DNA from: Vibrio sp. DW001
Lineage (GTDB): Bacteria > Pseudomonadota > Gammaproteobacteria > Enterobacterales > Vibrionaceae
Length of the DNA stretch: 64,000 nt
Assembly: GCF_029016285.1 (NCBI RefSeq)
Contig: NZ_CP091976.1
Coordinates: forward strand, 868,001 to 932,000
Direction: 5' to 3'
Positions within the stretch are counted from its first letter, which is position 1. Each line of letters begins with the position of its first letter. Below, in pieces: positions 56,304 to 64,000 of the stretch. The notes below the pieces were generated by a model. It saw only the letters and a program-made list of their open reading frames with translations. It had not been told where the DNA came from and did no database searches. Position numbers and translations under genes: made by a program.

Positions 56304-56323
56304 TTGGCACTAGGTTGTGCCAA
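56304..56323 (+). repeat. intercistronic inverted repeat before the binding-protein gene
   Basis: TTGGCAC-TAGGTT-GTGCCAA, perfect 7-bp arms, in the 106-base gap upstream of the binding-protein gene. It could stabilise or punctuate the mRNA. A sigma54 reading (TGGCAC) fails at the -12 box. Confidence 0.6.
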
Positions 56324-56371
56324 TAGTAAGTACATAGTTAATGTGCACTTTAAATAACAAAGGAAGAACGA

Positions 56372-58096
56372 ATGTTTAATAAAAATAAATCAGTTTTCAA
56401 ACTGGGCCGTTTGAGCATCGCGATGTTAATTGCAGGTTGTAGCAGCATGGCGCTAGCAGACCAATATAGTGACGCTGCCGAGAATTGGATCGGTACAGAA
56501 TTTACACCGTCAACATTAAGTCAAAAGCAACAAATGGACGAAATGGGTTGGTTCACTGAAGCTGCAAAACCTTTTCGTGGTATGGAGATTAATGTCGCTT
56601 CTGAGACCCTTACAACTCACGAATATGAATCTAAAGTTTTAGCGAAGGCTTTCTTCGAGATTACTGGTATTAAAGTAAATCATGACTTGATTCAAGAAGG
56701 GGATGTGGTTGAAAAACTTCAAACTCAAATGCAATCAGGTCGTAATATTTACGATGCTTACGTTAATGACTCAGATTTAATCGGTACGCACTTTCGTTAC
56801 GGAAAAGTAGTACCAATCAGTGACTTTATCGCTGGTGAAGGTAAAGCTGTCACCTCTCCAACCTTAGATTTAGAAGATTTTATTGGTTTGAGCTTTACTA
56901 CTGGACCAGATGGAAAAATCTACCAATTACCGGATCAACAGTTTGCTAACTTGTATTGGTTCCGTGCTGACTGGTTTGAACGCGCTGATCTTAAAAAGAA
57001 ATTTAAAGACGATTATGGTTACGAGCTAGGTGTGCCACTAAACTGGTCTGCTTATGAAGATATTGCCGAGTTCTTCTCTGTAAAAGTAAAAGAAATTGAT
57101 GGTAAGCGTATTTATGGACATATGGATTACGGTAAAAAAGATCCATCTCTAGGTTGGCGTTTTACTGATTCATGGTTATCAATGGCTGGTGCTGGTGATA
57201 AGGGCATTCCTAATGGTATTCCTGTTGATGAGTGGGGGATTCGCGTTGAAGGTTGTAACCCTGTCGGTTCGAGCGTCGCTCGTGGTGGTGCTACAAATGG
57301 TCCAGCCGCCGTATACGCGACTGCCAAGTATGTAGAATGGCTGAAAAAATATGCGCCACCTGAAGCCGCTGGCATGACCTTTGGTGAGTCAGGTCCTGTA
57401 CCGGCTCAAGGTAGTATCGCTCAACAAATATTCTGGTATACCGCATTTACTGCAGATATGACTAAATCGGGCCTACCTGTTGTAAATGAAGATGGCACAC
57501 CAAAATGGCGTATGGCTCCGTCACCAAGAGGCCCATATTGGGAAGATGGAATGAAGCTGGGTTACCAAGATACTGGCGCGTGGACTTTCTTGAATTCAAC
57601 ACCTGTTGATCATCGTAAAGCCGCGTGGTTGTATGCGCAGTTTGTTACTTCAAAAACGCTCTCTTTGAAGAAGACTATCGTTGGTCTAACACCTATTCGT
57701 GAATCTGACCTTAATTCACAAGCGATGACAGACATGGCACCTAAACTTGGTGGTTTGGTTGAGTTTTATCGTAGTGATGCTCGTGAGCAGTGGACACCAA
57801 CAGGTACCAATGTCCCTGATTATCCGAAGCTTGCACAATTATGGTGGCAGTATGTTGCTGAAGCCGCTAGTGGTGAAAAAACACCACAACAAGCGATGGA
57901 TGGTCTAGCACTAGCGCAAGACAAAGTATTGAAGCGTTTAGAGCGTAGTAAAGCGCAGGGCGAATGTGGTCCTAAGCTTAACCCTGAGAAAGATCCTGAG
58001 TTTTGGTTGAGCCAACCTGGTTCACCAAAAGCGAAGTTATCTAACGAGAAACCTCAAGGTAAAACGATTGCTTATAAAGATCTAATTGGTGGTTAA
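56372..58096 (+). CDS. glpV: ABC importer substrate-binding protein (GlpV-like)
   Basis: This 574-residue extracellular solute-binding protein has a signal (RLSIAMLIAGCSSMALADQY) whose cleavage could be after ALA, although LIAGC also resembles a lipobox. The large family-1-like fold has AKAFFEITGIKVNHDLIQEG, PDQQFANLYWFRADWFERAD, LGWRFTDSWLSMAGAGDKG and KLGYQDTGAWTFLNSTPVDH. This unusual length is typical of the glycerol-binding GlpV group. Substrate glycerol is inferred from the operon, not proven. Confidence 0.85.
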   Translation: MFNKNKSVFKLGRLSIAMLIAGCSSMALADQYSDAAENWIGTEFTPSTLSQKQQMDEMGWFTEAAKPFRGMEINVASETLTTHEYESKVLAKAFFEITGIKVNHDLIQEGDVVEKLQTQMQSGRNIYDAYVNDSDLIGTHFRYGKVVPISDFIAGEGKAVTSPTLDLEDFIGLSFTTGPDGKIYQLPDQQFANLYWFRADWFERADLKKKFKDDYGYELGVPLNWSAYEDIAEFFSVKVKEIDGKRIYGHMDYGKKDPSLGWRFTDSWLSMAGAGDKGIPNGIPVDEWGIRVEGCNPVGSSVARGGATNGPAAVYATAKYVEWLKKYAPPEAAGMTFGESGPVPAQGSIAQQIFWYTAFTADMTKSGLPVVNEDGTPKWRMAPSPRGPYWEDGMKLGYQDTGAWTFLNSTPVDHRKAAWLYAQFVTSKTLSLKKTIVGLTPIRESDLNSQAMTDMAPKLGGLVEFYRSDAREQWTPTGTNVPDYPKLAQLWWQYVAEAASGEKTPQQAMDGLALAQDKVLKRLERSKAQGECGPKLNPEKDPEFWLSQPGSPKAKLSNEKPQGKTIAYKDLIGG

Positions 58097-58116
58097 TCAC
58101 TAAGATGTGTTAATAA

Positions 58117-58147
58117 AAAACCGGCCTAATAAATGGCCGGTTTTTTT
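58117..58147 (+). terminator. terminator of the glycerol-type ABC operon
   Basis: AAAACCGGCC / GGCCGGTTTT stem with an 8-base loop and a T-tract. Confidence 0.92.
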
Positions 58148-58587
58148 ATCAATTAAGTTCTGTAACACTATAGTAAGTGATAAACATTACGTATTAGTCC
58201 TTAAAATGCTTACTCAGCGTACCAGAAATAAAAGGAACAACGACGTAAGAAAGGTAAATCCTCCTCACCGTCACATCACACAAAGTCTTCTGTCCACTCT
58301 GTTGCCATATGGCACTGGATTCTATCAACTTGAGTTTAATACAGCAGTTCGTTTTCGTGTTTTATTCCCCTCTTTCATTGAACAAACAATGCTTTGCTAT
58401 CTTTGAGAATTATTCTCGATTTTTGGCCATATTAATCTTTATCTACGAATATCAAAATTGAGACGTTGTTTGTTTATTGTACAGTTGATCTGTCGAATGT
58501 GAGTCGCTATAGTTCACATATGGTTAAAAAATGATCAGTATGAGTTAAAGTGACTCATAATTACATCAAAATTGACAAGGAAAACGT
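58148..58587. promoter_or_regulatory. upstream region of the RpiR-transketolase operon
   Basis: No gene is supported here. Two inverted repeats stand out: GAGAAT-T-ATTCTC at 58405-58417 and TATGAGT-N7-ACTCATA at 58539-58559. The second ends 28 bases before the regulator start and is a good candidate for an autoregulatory operator. Confidence 0.5.
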
Positions 58588-59493
58588 GTGTTGAACTCTA
58601 CTATGCCAAATGAAAATATAATTCATAGAATGACACAGACAAAAGTGAGCCCAGCAGAAAGACGACTGGTTGAATACTTGCTGTCTTTGTCGGAATACCA
58701 ACTCGCGACCTTAAACACAGATGAAATCTGCCAAAGTGCTAAAGCGAGTCGCGCAACAATAGGCAGGCTTTCAAAACGATTTGGCTGTTCTGGGCAACGT
58801 GAATTACGTGCTGACATAATGAAAAGCAGCCGAGCAATGAAAGCTCAAATTGAAAGTAGCCAAGACAGCGGTCCTAACTTATCTATTGATGACACACCGC
58901 TAGATATTGCCCACAAAGTATTCAGTAACTGCTCGGTTCGAGCTCTGCGATTTTCCGACATTCTTGAACAGTCGGATGTGTTAGCCAACACGCTAAAAGA
59001 AATCAACCAAGCCAACAAAATCATCACTTTTGGTGTGGGACAGTCGGCCATTGCGGCGTTGGACCTTTACCAACGACTGTTGCGAATTGGCTTGTCGATT
59101 CAATTTGATCTGGACTCTCACACCCAACTGGTTAAAGCCTCCCTAATGGGCAAAAACGATCTTGCCATCATCATCTCTTATTCTGGGGTTACACGTGAAA
59201 TCGTCGAAGTCGCTCGGATCGTTAAAGAGCGAGGTAGCAGGCTATTGATAGTGACAGCGAAAGCGGACTCACCACTGAGTGAATTAGCCGATATCACCGT
59301 ACTGACTCCGCCAGGAACTGGGTTATATGGCATGGACGCGGCCATGAACCGAATGATGCAAATTATGTTTAATGAAGTTATTTACCAGTGTCTTGTCGTC
59401 GATTCACCGGGAAGAATGGTCGTCACCGATCAGGTTAACCGAGCACTGGATCGTGGAAAACTCCTGAAAGAAACGAAAAGGAAAAAAACATGA
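58588..59493 (+). CDS. RpiR-family regulator of the transketolase/ABC operon
   Basis: This 301-residue protein starts at a GTG with GACAAGG upstream. RpiR HTH (about 10-85: EICQSAKASRATIGRLSKRF) and SIS domain (about 130-270: IITFGVGQSAIAALDLYQRL, LAIIISYSGVTREI, LLIVTAKADSPLSE). It overlaps the transketolase gene by four bases, so it is co-transcribed with the genes it presumably controls. The effector should be a phosphosugar from the pathway. Confidence 0.88.
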   Translation: MLNSTMPNENIIHRMTQTKVSPAERRLVEYLLSLSEYQLATLNTDEICQSAKASRATIGRLSKRFGCSGQRELRADIMKSSRAMKAQIESSQDSGPNLSIDDTPLDIAHKVFSNCSVRALRFSDILEQSDVLANTLKEINQANKIITFGVGQSAIAALDLYQRLLRIGLSIQFDLDSHTQLVKASLMGKNDLAIIISYSGVTREIVEVARIVKERGSRLLIVTAKADSPLSELADITVLTPPGTGLYGMDAAMNRMMQIMFNEVIYQCLVVDSPGRMVVTDQVNRALDRGKLLKETKRKKT

Positions 59494-60320
59494 CAGAACA
59501 AGTTCAAATTATTGAGTTGGAAGCTCAAGCAAAGCTCGCTCGAAAATATGTTTTTGATGAGATATATGCAGCCGGCTCCGGCCATCCAGGCGGTAGCTTG
59601 TCGTGCATTGAAATGCTCGTTGCGCTGTATTGCGACAGAATTAAACCACAAGGGGGTTGGATAGAGAAACGAGATCGAGACCATGTCATTTTATCCAAAG
59701 GCCACGCAGTGCCTGCACTTTATGCTGTGCTTGCATTAGTTGAACTGTTGCCAGTCGAAGAACTGCAAACCTTGCGTCAACTTGGTTCAAGATTGCAAGG
59801 TCATCCGGACCGTTCAAGGCTCAAAGAAATTGAGATGTCAACAGGGTCATTAGGACAGGGGCTGTCAGTTGGTATAGGACAAGCCATTGCCTTAGAGCGA
59901 ATAGGCAGCAAAAATTTTTCGTTTGTTATTGTAGGGGACGGCGAAATGAACAGCGGACAAATCTGGGAAGCGATAGCCTATGCAGGTGCCGCTGGTGTAT
60001 CGCAGCTCGTGACGATATTGGATGCGAATGGTATTCAAAATGATGGCACTGTTGCAGAAGTACAGGACCTCACCCCATATCGACCGAAATTAGAAGCGTT
60101 TGGTTGGGCTGTAACCGAGATAGATGGTCAATCAATGGCTGAGATGGTGGAGGCCATGCGGTGGGCTACCTCGTCAATACATGGTGATGTTCCGCGATTT
60201 ATCATTGCAAATACCACGAAAGGTGCCGGCGTGTCCTTCATGGAAAATCAGGTAGATTGGCACAGTCATGCCTTGAGTGATGAGGAATATTTGGCAGCTT
60301 GCGAAGAGGTAGCATCATGA
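59490..60320 (+). CDS. transketolase, N-terminal (TPP-binding) subunit
   Basis: This 276-residue protein corresponds to the first half of transketolase: AAGSGHPGGSLSCIEMLVAL, HVILSKGHAVPALYAVLALV, the GDGEMNSGQ...N thiamine-diphosphate motif (about 150-180) and ANTTKGAGVSFMEN. It needs the next gene for the pyrimidine-binding and C-terminal domains. Split transketolases are typical of dedicated catabolic operons, not of the central pentose pathway. Confidence 0.93.
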   Translation: MTEQVQIIELEAQAKLARKYVFDEIYAAGSGHPGGSLSCIEMLVALYCDRIKPQGGWIEKRDRDHVILSKGHAVPALYAVLALVELLPVEELQTLRQLGSRLQGHPDRSRLKEIEMSTGSLGQGLSVGIGQAIALERIGSKNFSFVIVGDGEMNSGQIWEAIAYAGAAGVSQLVTILDANGIQNDGTVAEVQDLTPYRPKLEAFGWAVTEIDGQSMAEMVEAMRWATSSIHGDVPRFIIANTTKGAGVSFMENQVDWHSHALSDEEYLAACEEVAS

Positions 60321-61279
60321 GTATTTCAACGGATTTTGAACAATACAGCTTAGTTTCTCTGAGGGATGCTTATGCCGTTGCGGTGATGTCGGTAGGTGAA
60401 AAACATGAAGATGTTTACTTGTTAGATGCCGATCTTTCTAAGTCAACTAAAACCGCCTCATTCGCATCAAAATACCCGAAACGTCATCTCAACATTGGTA
60501 TTGCTGAGCAGAACATGGTTGGTATATCGGCGGGCCTTGCAACGATGGGATTCGTACCATTTGTGAATACTTTTGCGGCGTTTTTAACTCGCAGAGCTTG
60601 TGACCAAATTGCAATGTCAGTGGCGTATCCAAAACTTAATGTGAAATTCTTCGGTTTTCACGGCGGTATTAATTTGGGAGAAGATGGTGCGACTCAGCAA
60701 GCGGTGGAAGACATTGCGATTATGCGTTCGATTCCTAATATTCGAGTATATTCACCCATCGATGCAAATGATTTGAGTTGGGTAATAGAGGAGATTCTTG
60801 CATACGATGGGCCAACATACGTGCGTCTATCGCGCTTCCCCTCTCCGACATTATTGTCGCCCCGAAGCAAACCTCACTCTACCAGACCCCCATACCGAGT
60901 ATTAAAAGAAGGCGAAGATCTGACGATTTTTTCGACAGGCACCTTGACAGCTAAAGTAATGGATGCAGTCGATGTCTTGGCAGAGCAAGGTATCCATGCT
61001 CGAGTCGTGGCAATAACGTGCATAAAACCATTGGCTAATGAATTAGCAGACGCCATTAAATCTTGGCAAGGGCCAATCGCTGTGGTGGAAGAACATTCCG
61101 TTCATGGTGGGTTGGCCGACTCGATAGGCAGTCTACTAGACAACAATAACCACCCACATTTATTACATCGAATTGGGATTGAGGACCGATTTGGTGAGTC
61201 TGGTCATCCAGACGCTCTGATGGAAGCATTTGAATTAGCGGGTGATCCGCTCGTTAATAGGCTGTCAGTACTGGTTTAA
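60317..61279 (+). CDS. transketolase, C-terminal subunit
   Basis: The start is the ATG at 60317, overlapping the preceding stop as ATGA; the longer frame from 60299 is unsupported. About 320 residues: the pyrimidine domain with the catalytic glutamate in NIGIAEQNMVGISAGLAT, GFHGGINLGEDGATQQAVED, and the C-terminal domain (about 195-320) with IFSTGTLTAKVMDAVDVLAE and VVEEHSVHGGLADS. It forms the active enzyme with the N-terminal subunit. Confidence 0.93.
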   Translation: MSISTDFEQYSLVSLRDAYAVAVMSVGEKHEDVYLLDADLSKSTKTASFASKYPKRHLNIGIAEQNMVGISAGLATMGFVPFVNTFAAFLTRRACDQIAMSVAYPKLNVKFFGFHGGINLGEDGATQQAVEDIAIMRSIPNIRVYSPIDANDLSWVIEEILAYDGPTYVRLSRFPSPTLLSPRSKPHSTRPPYRVLKEGEDLTIFSTGTLTAKVMDAVDVLAEQGIHARVVAITCIKPLANELADAIKSWQGPIAVVEEHSVHGGLADSIGSLLDNNNHPHLLHRIGIEDRFGESGHPDALMEAFELAGDPLVNRLSVLV

Positions 61280-61364
61280 AAACTGACAAAATTACCCTCT
61301 GGCAGTTCATTATAGTATGCGAGATGAGGCGCCAGTGGCTGAAACGGAAATGGAGTTCAGCAAT

Positions 61365-62645
61365 ATGAAAAGTCGATGGAAAATAACTTTGTGCGCACTC
61401 TTTATAGCGGTACTGAGTACGTCGAGTTTCGCGAAAGAAACGGTCAATGTTTGGTCGTGGTTTGTGCAAGGAACAATGCAAAAATCCATAGCGGCCTTTG
61501 AAGAAGCCAACCCAGATATTGACGTTAAATACACCTATTACAATTACTCACCAGAATACATTACCGCGTTAAAAGCGGGCGCAGTATCTGGTGGTTTACC
61601 TGATGTCATCGGCTTGCAACCCGGTGCATTCACGCAACGTTATCGGTCTCATTTAGTCCCATTAAATGGTTTCGCTTCTAAAGAATGGGGCGATGACTGG
61701 TTGAACGGCGTATTCCCTATTAATATCAAACAGATGCAAATGGGAAATCCGTCAGGGGACGAAGAATTTTATATCTTGCCTCAAGAATCGCAGGTATTGG
61801 CGATTTGGTATAACCGAAAAATCTTCGATAAATTAGGTCTAAGTGCACCTGAAAACTACAATCAATTGGTATCAGCGTCGAAAAAACTGTCGGATGGGGG
61901 CTACATCCCAATGTTCCAGGGCGCAGCGGATGGATGGCAGAATATCAATGTGTTCTTGATGCTTGCCAATCAATACTCGCCAGGATTGGTCGAAAAGGCC
62001 CAATATGGGCAAGCGAAATGGAATGATCCTGAGCTGGTTAAAGCAATGGCCGCGTGGAAGAAACTGTTTGATGATGGTGTCTTTCAAAAAGGGGCGTTGG
62101 GTGCACATGCGTATCCAACCGGAGCGCAACTTTTTGCACAGGGTAAAGTCGGTATGATGGCGTTAGGATCGTGGTGGATGCAAGAGAGTAAATTTCCGCC
62201 GCCATTGTCGGAATACGTTCAAAACATGGATGGCTTTGATTTCTTCCATCTACCTGCAATGCCAGACTCAGACCGAGTGTCTCCACCTGTTGGTGGTATC
62301 GATATTGGATATGGATTGACGGCTAATGGTAAAGAAAATCCAGCCGCTTGGAAGTTCCTTGCCTCTTTGGTTAATGGTGTTGCATTGCAACAAGCACTAA
62401 ATGATCTCAATGATCTTCCCGCATTCGTTGGCCACACGCCGAAGGGAGAGATTAGTGCACATGTTGAGTCACTTTCAGCTCGATTTATGAATGATTTAGC
62501 AGTAGCAGAGAATCAAAGGTTCGCTAATCCAAGCATATCGGATGCATTAGAGAACGTATTGGCAGGTGTCGCAGCGGGTAGCCTTACGCCCGTTGATGCA
62601 ATGGAAAAAATGCAGGCTGCAACAGATAAAGCGCTGACAAAGTAA
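61365..62645 (+). CDS. sugar ABC importer substrate-binding protein
   Basis: The ATG at 61365 has GGAG upstream and starts a signal peptide (MKSRWKITLCALFIAVLSTS, cut near SFAKE); an upstream frame start at 61317 would bury it. About 426 residues of solute-binding family 1: VWSWFVQGTMQKSIAAFEEA, GGLPDVIGLQPGAFTQRYRS, QVLAIWYNRKIFDKLGL, KVGMMALGSWWMQ. It supplies the two permeases downstream. Substrate unknown; a sugar that enters through transketolase chemistry is likely. Confidence 0.9.
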   Translation: MKSRWKITLCALFIAVLSTSSFAKETVNVWSWFVQGTMQKSIAAFEEANPDIDVKYTYYNYSPEYITALKAGAVSGGLPDVIGLQPGAFTQRYRSHLVPLNGFASKEWGDDWLNGVFPINIKQMQMGNPSGDEEFYILPQESQVLAIWYNRKIFDKLGLSAPENYNQLVSASKKLSDGGYIPMFQGAADGWQNINVFLMLANQYSPGLVEKAQYGQAKWNDPELVKAMAAWKKLFDDGVFQKGALGAHAYPTGAQLFAQGKVGMMALGSWWMQESKFPPPLSEYVQNMDGFDFFHLPAMPDSDRVSPPVGGIDIGYGLTANGKENPAAWKFLASLVNGVALQQALNDLNDLPAFVGHTPKGEISAHVESLSARFMNDLAVAENQRFANPSISDALENVLAGVAAGSLTPVDAMEKMQAATDKALTK

Positions 62646-62672
62646 CAGGGTAACGAGAATGAGTGAATGATC

Positions 62673-62700
62673 TGCCACTGAGTGAAGACGTACAGTGGCA
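62673..62700 (+). repeat. hairpin between binding-protein and permease genes
   Basis: TGCCACTG...CAGTGGCA, 8-bp arms and a 12-base loop, 28 bases after the binding-protein stop. It probably protects or attenuates the mRNA so that the binding protein is made in excess. Confidence 0.65.
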
Positions 62701-62812
62701 ATCATCACTAGAAAAGGTTCGATAATTTAAGCATCGTCATAAACCCGTTTATTCATTTATATTAATAACGACGGATGGTGCATCAAAAAGACCGACTCAA
62801 GGTGACGTATCG

Positions 62813-63751
62813 ATGAATTCCACACCTTTGGACATGAATGTCTCTTATGTTAGAAAACGCTCAATATTGCGCCAATTTGGTCGTTATTTATTTTTGGTAC
62901 CTGCAACGGTAATATTTATGGTTTTCATCGCTTACCCAATCGCATGGGTGGTCACAAATAGTGCATTTGACGGTGAATCGGTAGCATTAGGTAACTTTGT
63001 AGGGCTACAACATTATCTAACGGTTATTACCGACCCTGTTTTTTGGGTTGTAATGAGAAACATGTTCCTGTGGGCGGCAATCACCATTCCAGTTCAGATG
63101 ATCATTGGTGGTGTGATTGCCTATTATGTTGAGTTTTATACCGAAAGATGGCGTACTTTTTTTCGCACCTTATTCTTTATTCCCGTGGTGACATCCGTCT
63201 CTGTCGTCAGTCTCATTTGGATTCAAATCTACGCGCCTTATTATGGGATAGGACAAGAGTACCTAAAATTATTTGGTATTGAATTGGCCAACTCACCGTT
63301 GGGCGACCCTCAATATACGATCTTCGCCTTAATAGTGGTCAATATTTGGCAATGGACTGGCTTTTCGATGCTGATGTATATCGCAGGGCTGAGTAACTTA
63401 CCAAGAGAGATCTTAGATGCAGCAAGAGTTGACGGTGCGAAGGGGTTGAGGATGGCAGTATCCATCATCATCCCTATGTTGTCATCGTCGACCAAGTCAT
63501 TATTAATGCTCGGCATCATTGGCACCTTACAAACGTTTCCCGTGGTATTTCTTATGACCAATGGTGGGCCAAACCGTGCCAGTGAGATATTTGGTACCTA
63601 CATTTTTAAACAGTCTTTTGTTATTGGTGACTTAGGCGTTGGTGCTGCATTATCCGTCATTGTCTTGTTGATCGCCTTCATTTTATCTGTCCTGCAGATC
63701 GTTTATTTGGGCGGCCAATTTGAAAGCGACAATAAAAGGAATACCCCATGA
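62813..63751 (+). CDS. sugar ABC importer permease, MalF type
   Basis: This 312-residue protein has six helices, a typical first helix (LFLVPATVIFMVFIAYPIAW), and an EAA loop LPREILDAARVDGAKGLRMA (about 197-216). It ends with a charged tail and overlaps the next permease gene by four bases (ATGA). Confidence 0.92.
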   Translation: MNSTPLDMNVSYVRKRSILRQFGRYLFLVPATVIFMVFIAYPIAWVVTNSAFDGESVALGNFVGLQHYLTVITDPVFWVVMRNMFLWAAITIPVQMIIGGVIAYYVEFYTERWRTFFRTLFFIPVVTSVSVVSLIWIQIYAPYYGIGQEYLKLFGIELANSPLGDPQYTIFALIVVNIWQWTGFSMLMYIAGLSNLPREILDAARVDGAKGLRMAVSIIIPMLSSSTKSLLMLGIIGTLQTFPVVFLMTNGGPNRASEIFGTYIFKQSFVIGDLGVGAALSVIVLLIAFILSVLQIVYLGGQFESDNKRNTP

Positions 63752-64000
63752 AGCAATGGCTAAGCAAAGAAAACAGAAAAAGCATCGTTATTCATGTGGT
63801 GCTTTTGGTGTTGTTGATGATCTGGATGATTCCTGAAATTTACATGTTTACCATGGCACTAAGAACGCCTGCGCAAGTTTTTGACCCAAGCCTATTTGTG
63901 TGGCCAATCACTTGGGACAACTTTGTTACCGTGATAGTAGAGAACCCTCTACATGTGTTTTTCATTAACAGCATTATCGTCACTGTGATGACCGTGTTAG
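63748..64000 (+). CDS. sugar ABC importer permease, MalG type, cut by window end
   Basis: The frame opens at an ATG overlapping the previous stop and stays open to the last base (about 84 residues). The first helix (IVIHVVLLVLLMIWMIPEIY) and the following TMALRTPAQVFDPSLFVWP, then WDNFVTVIVENPLHVFFINS match the start of MalG-type permeases. The ATPase is expected beyond the window. Confidence 0.88.
   Translation, partial: MKQWLSKENRKSIVIHVVLLVLLMIWMIPEIYMFTMALRTPAQVFDPSLFVWPITWDNFVTVIVENPLHVFFINSIIVTVMTVL

Noticed and set aside
56304-56323. TGGCAC element as a sigma54 promoter for the binding-protein gene
   Set aside because: The base pair expected ten bases after GG is absent; the site is a symmetrical inverted repeat inside an operon.
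58107-58406. 99-codon frame after the binding-protein gene
   Set aside because: It contains the operon terminator and has no protein-like composition.
1-64000. CRISPR arrays, tRNA or rRNA genes, plasmid or phage origins
   Set aside because: No spaced direct repeats, cloverleaf ends or rRNA-like stretches were seen on reading both strands.

Overview
The window looks like a Vibrionaceae chromosome segment, most likely a marine Vibrio. The evidence is a complete symbiosis-polysaccharide (syp)-type exopolysaccharide locus, maltose, MurNAc and glycerol uptake modules of the kinds found in that family, and moderate-to-low GC. There are no rRNA or tRNA genes, no CRISPR array and no complete insertion sequence that I can see.

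Layout. (1) 1-2,516: a two-gene unit on the minus strand, encoding a secreted GEVED/LruC-domain protein and a lipoprotein cut by the window edge. (2) 2,551-14,276: the distal half of a syp-like locus on the minus strand, in the order glycosyltransferase (GT), sypK flippase, sypL polymerase, sypM acetyltransferase, sypN GT, sypO chain-length protein, sypP GT, sypQ GT, sypR initiating transferase, extra GT. (3) about 14,400-25,100: an 11-kb accessory stretch with a GT gene remnant, a DUF2167 gene, a decayed group II intron, a rhomboid protease, an Rrf2-MFS-flavin reductase cluster, a PEP-mutase-family/ada pair and a small membrane protein. (4) 25,134-34,929: the proximal half of the syp locus on the minus strand: sypA, B, C, D, a PhnD-like binding protein, a SypF-like hybrid kinase, a frameshifted SypG-like sigma54 regulator and sypH. 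(5) 35,182-40,597: divergent malK and malEFG. (6) 40,657-44,583: a small hypothetical gene, a thioesterase, murR, a badly deleted murQ and murP. (7) 44,846-49,785: sbcDC. (8) 49,841-58,096: a sigma54-dependent activator divergent from a glycerol-type ABC importer operon. (9) 58,588-64,000: an RpiR regulator, a two-subunit transketolase and a sugar ABC importer that runs off the right edge.

The central observation is a regulatory module repeated five times. A TTCTCA-N3-TGAGAA-like palindrome sits 65-87 bp (centre to centre) upstream of a TGGCAC-type sigma54 -24/-12 element. The five spacings (65, 74, 75, 85 and 87 bp) fall roughly one helical turn apart. Four modules precede sypA, the GT at 14,276, sypM and sypP, which matches the promoter layout I recall for the Vibrio fischeri syp locus. 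The fifth precedes the LruC/lipoprotein pair, which makes those two proteins candidate co-regulated biofilm-matrix or surface proteins. The activator expected to read these sites (sypG) is interrupted by an apparent one-base insertion between its receiver and AAA+ domains. The syp locus is also physically split by the accessory stretch, and a GT gene remnant lies at the junction.

Functional assignments rest on motif recognition and gene order only; no database search was run. Syp symbols are given by synteny plus family. Glycerol-transporter symbols follow the Rhizobium glpSTPQV naming and do not refer to the E. coli glycerol-3-phosphate genes.
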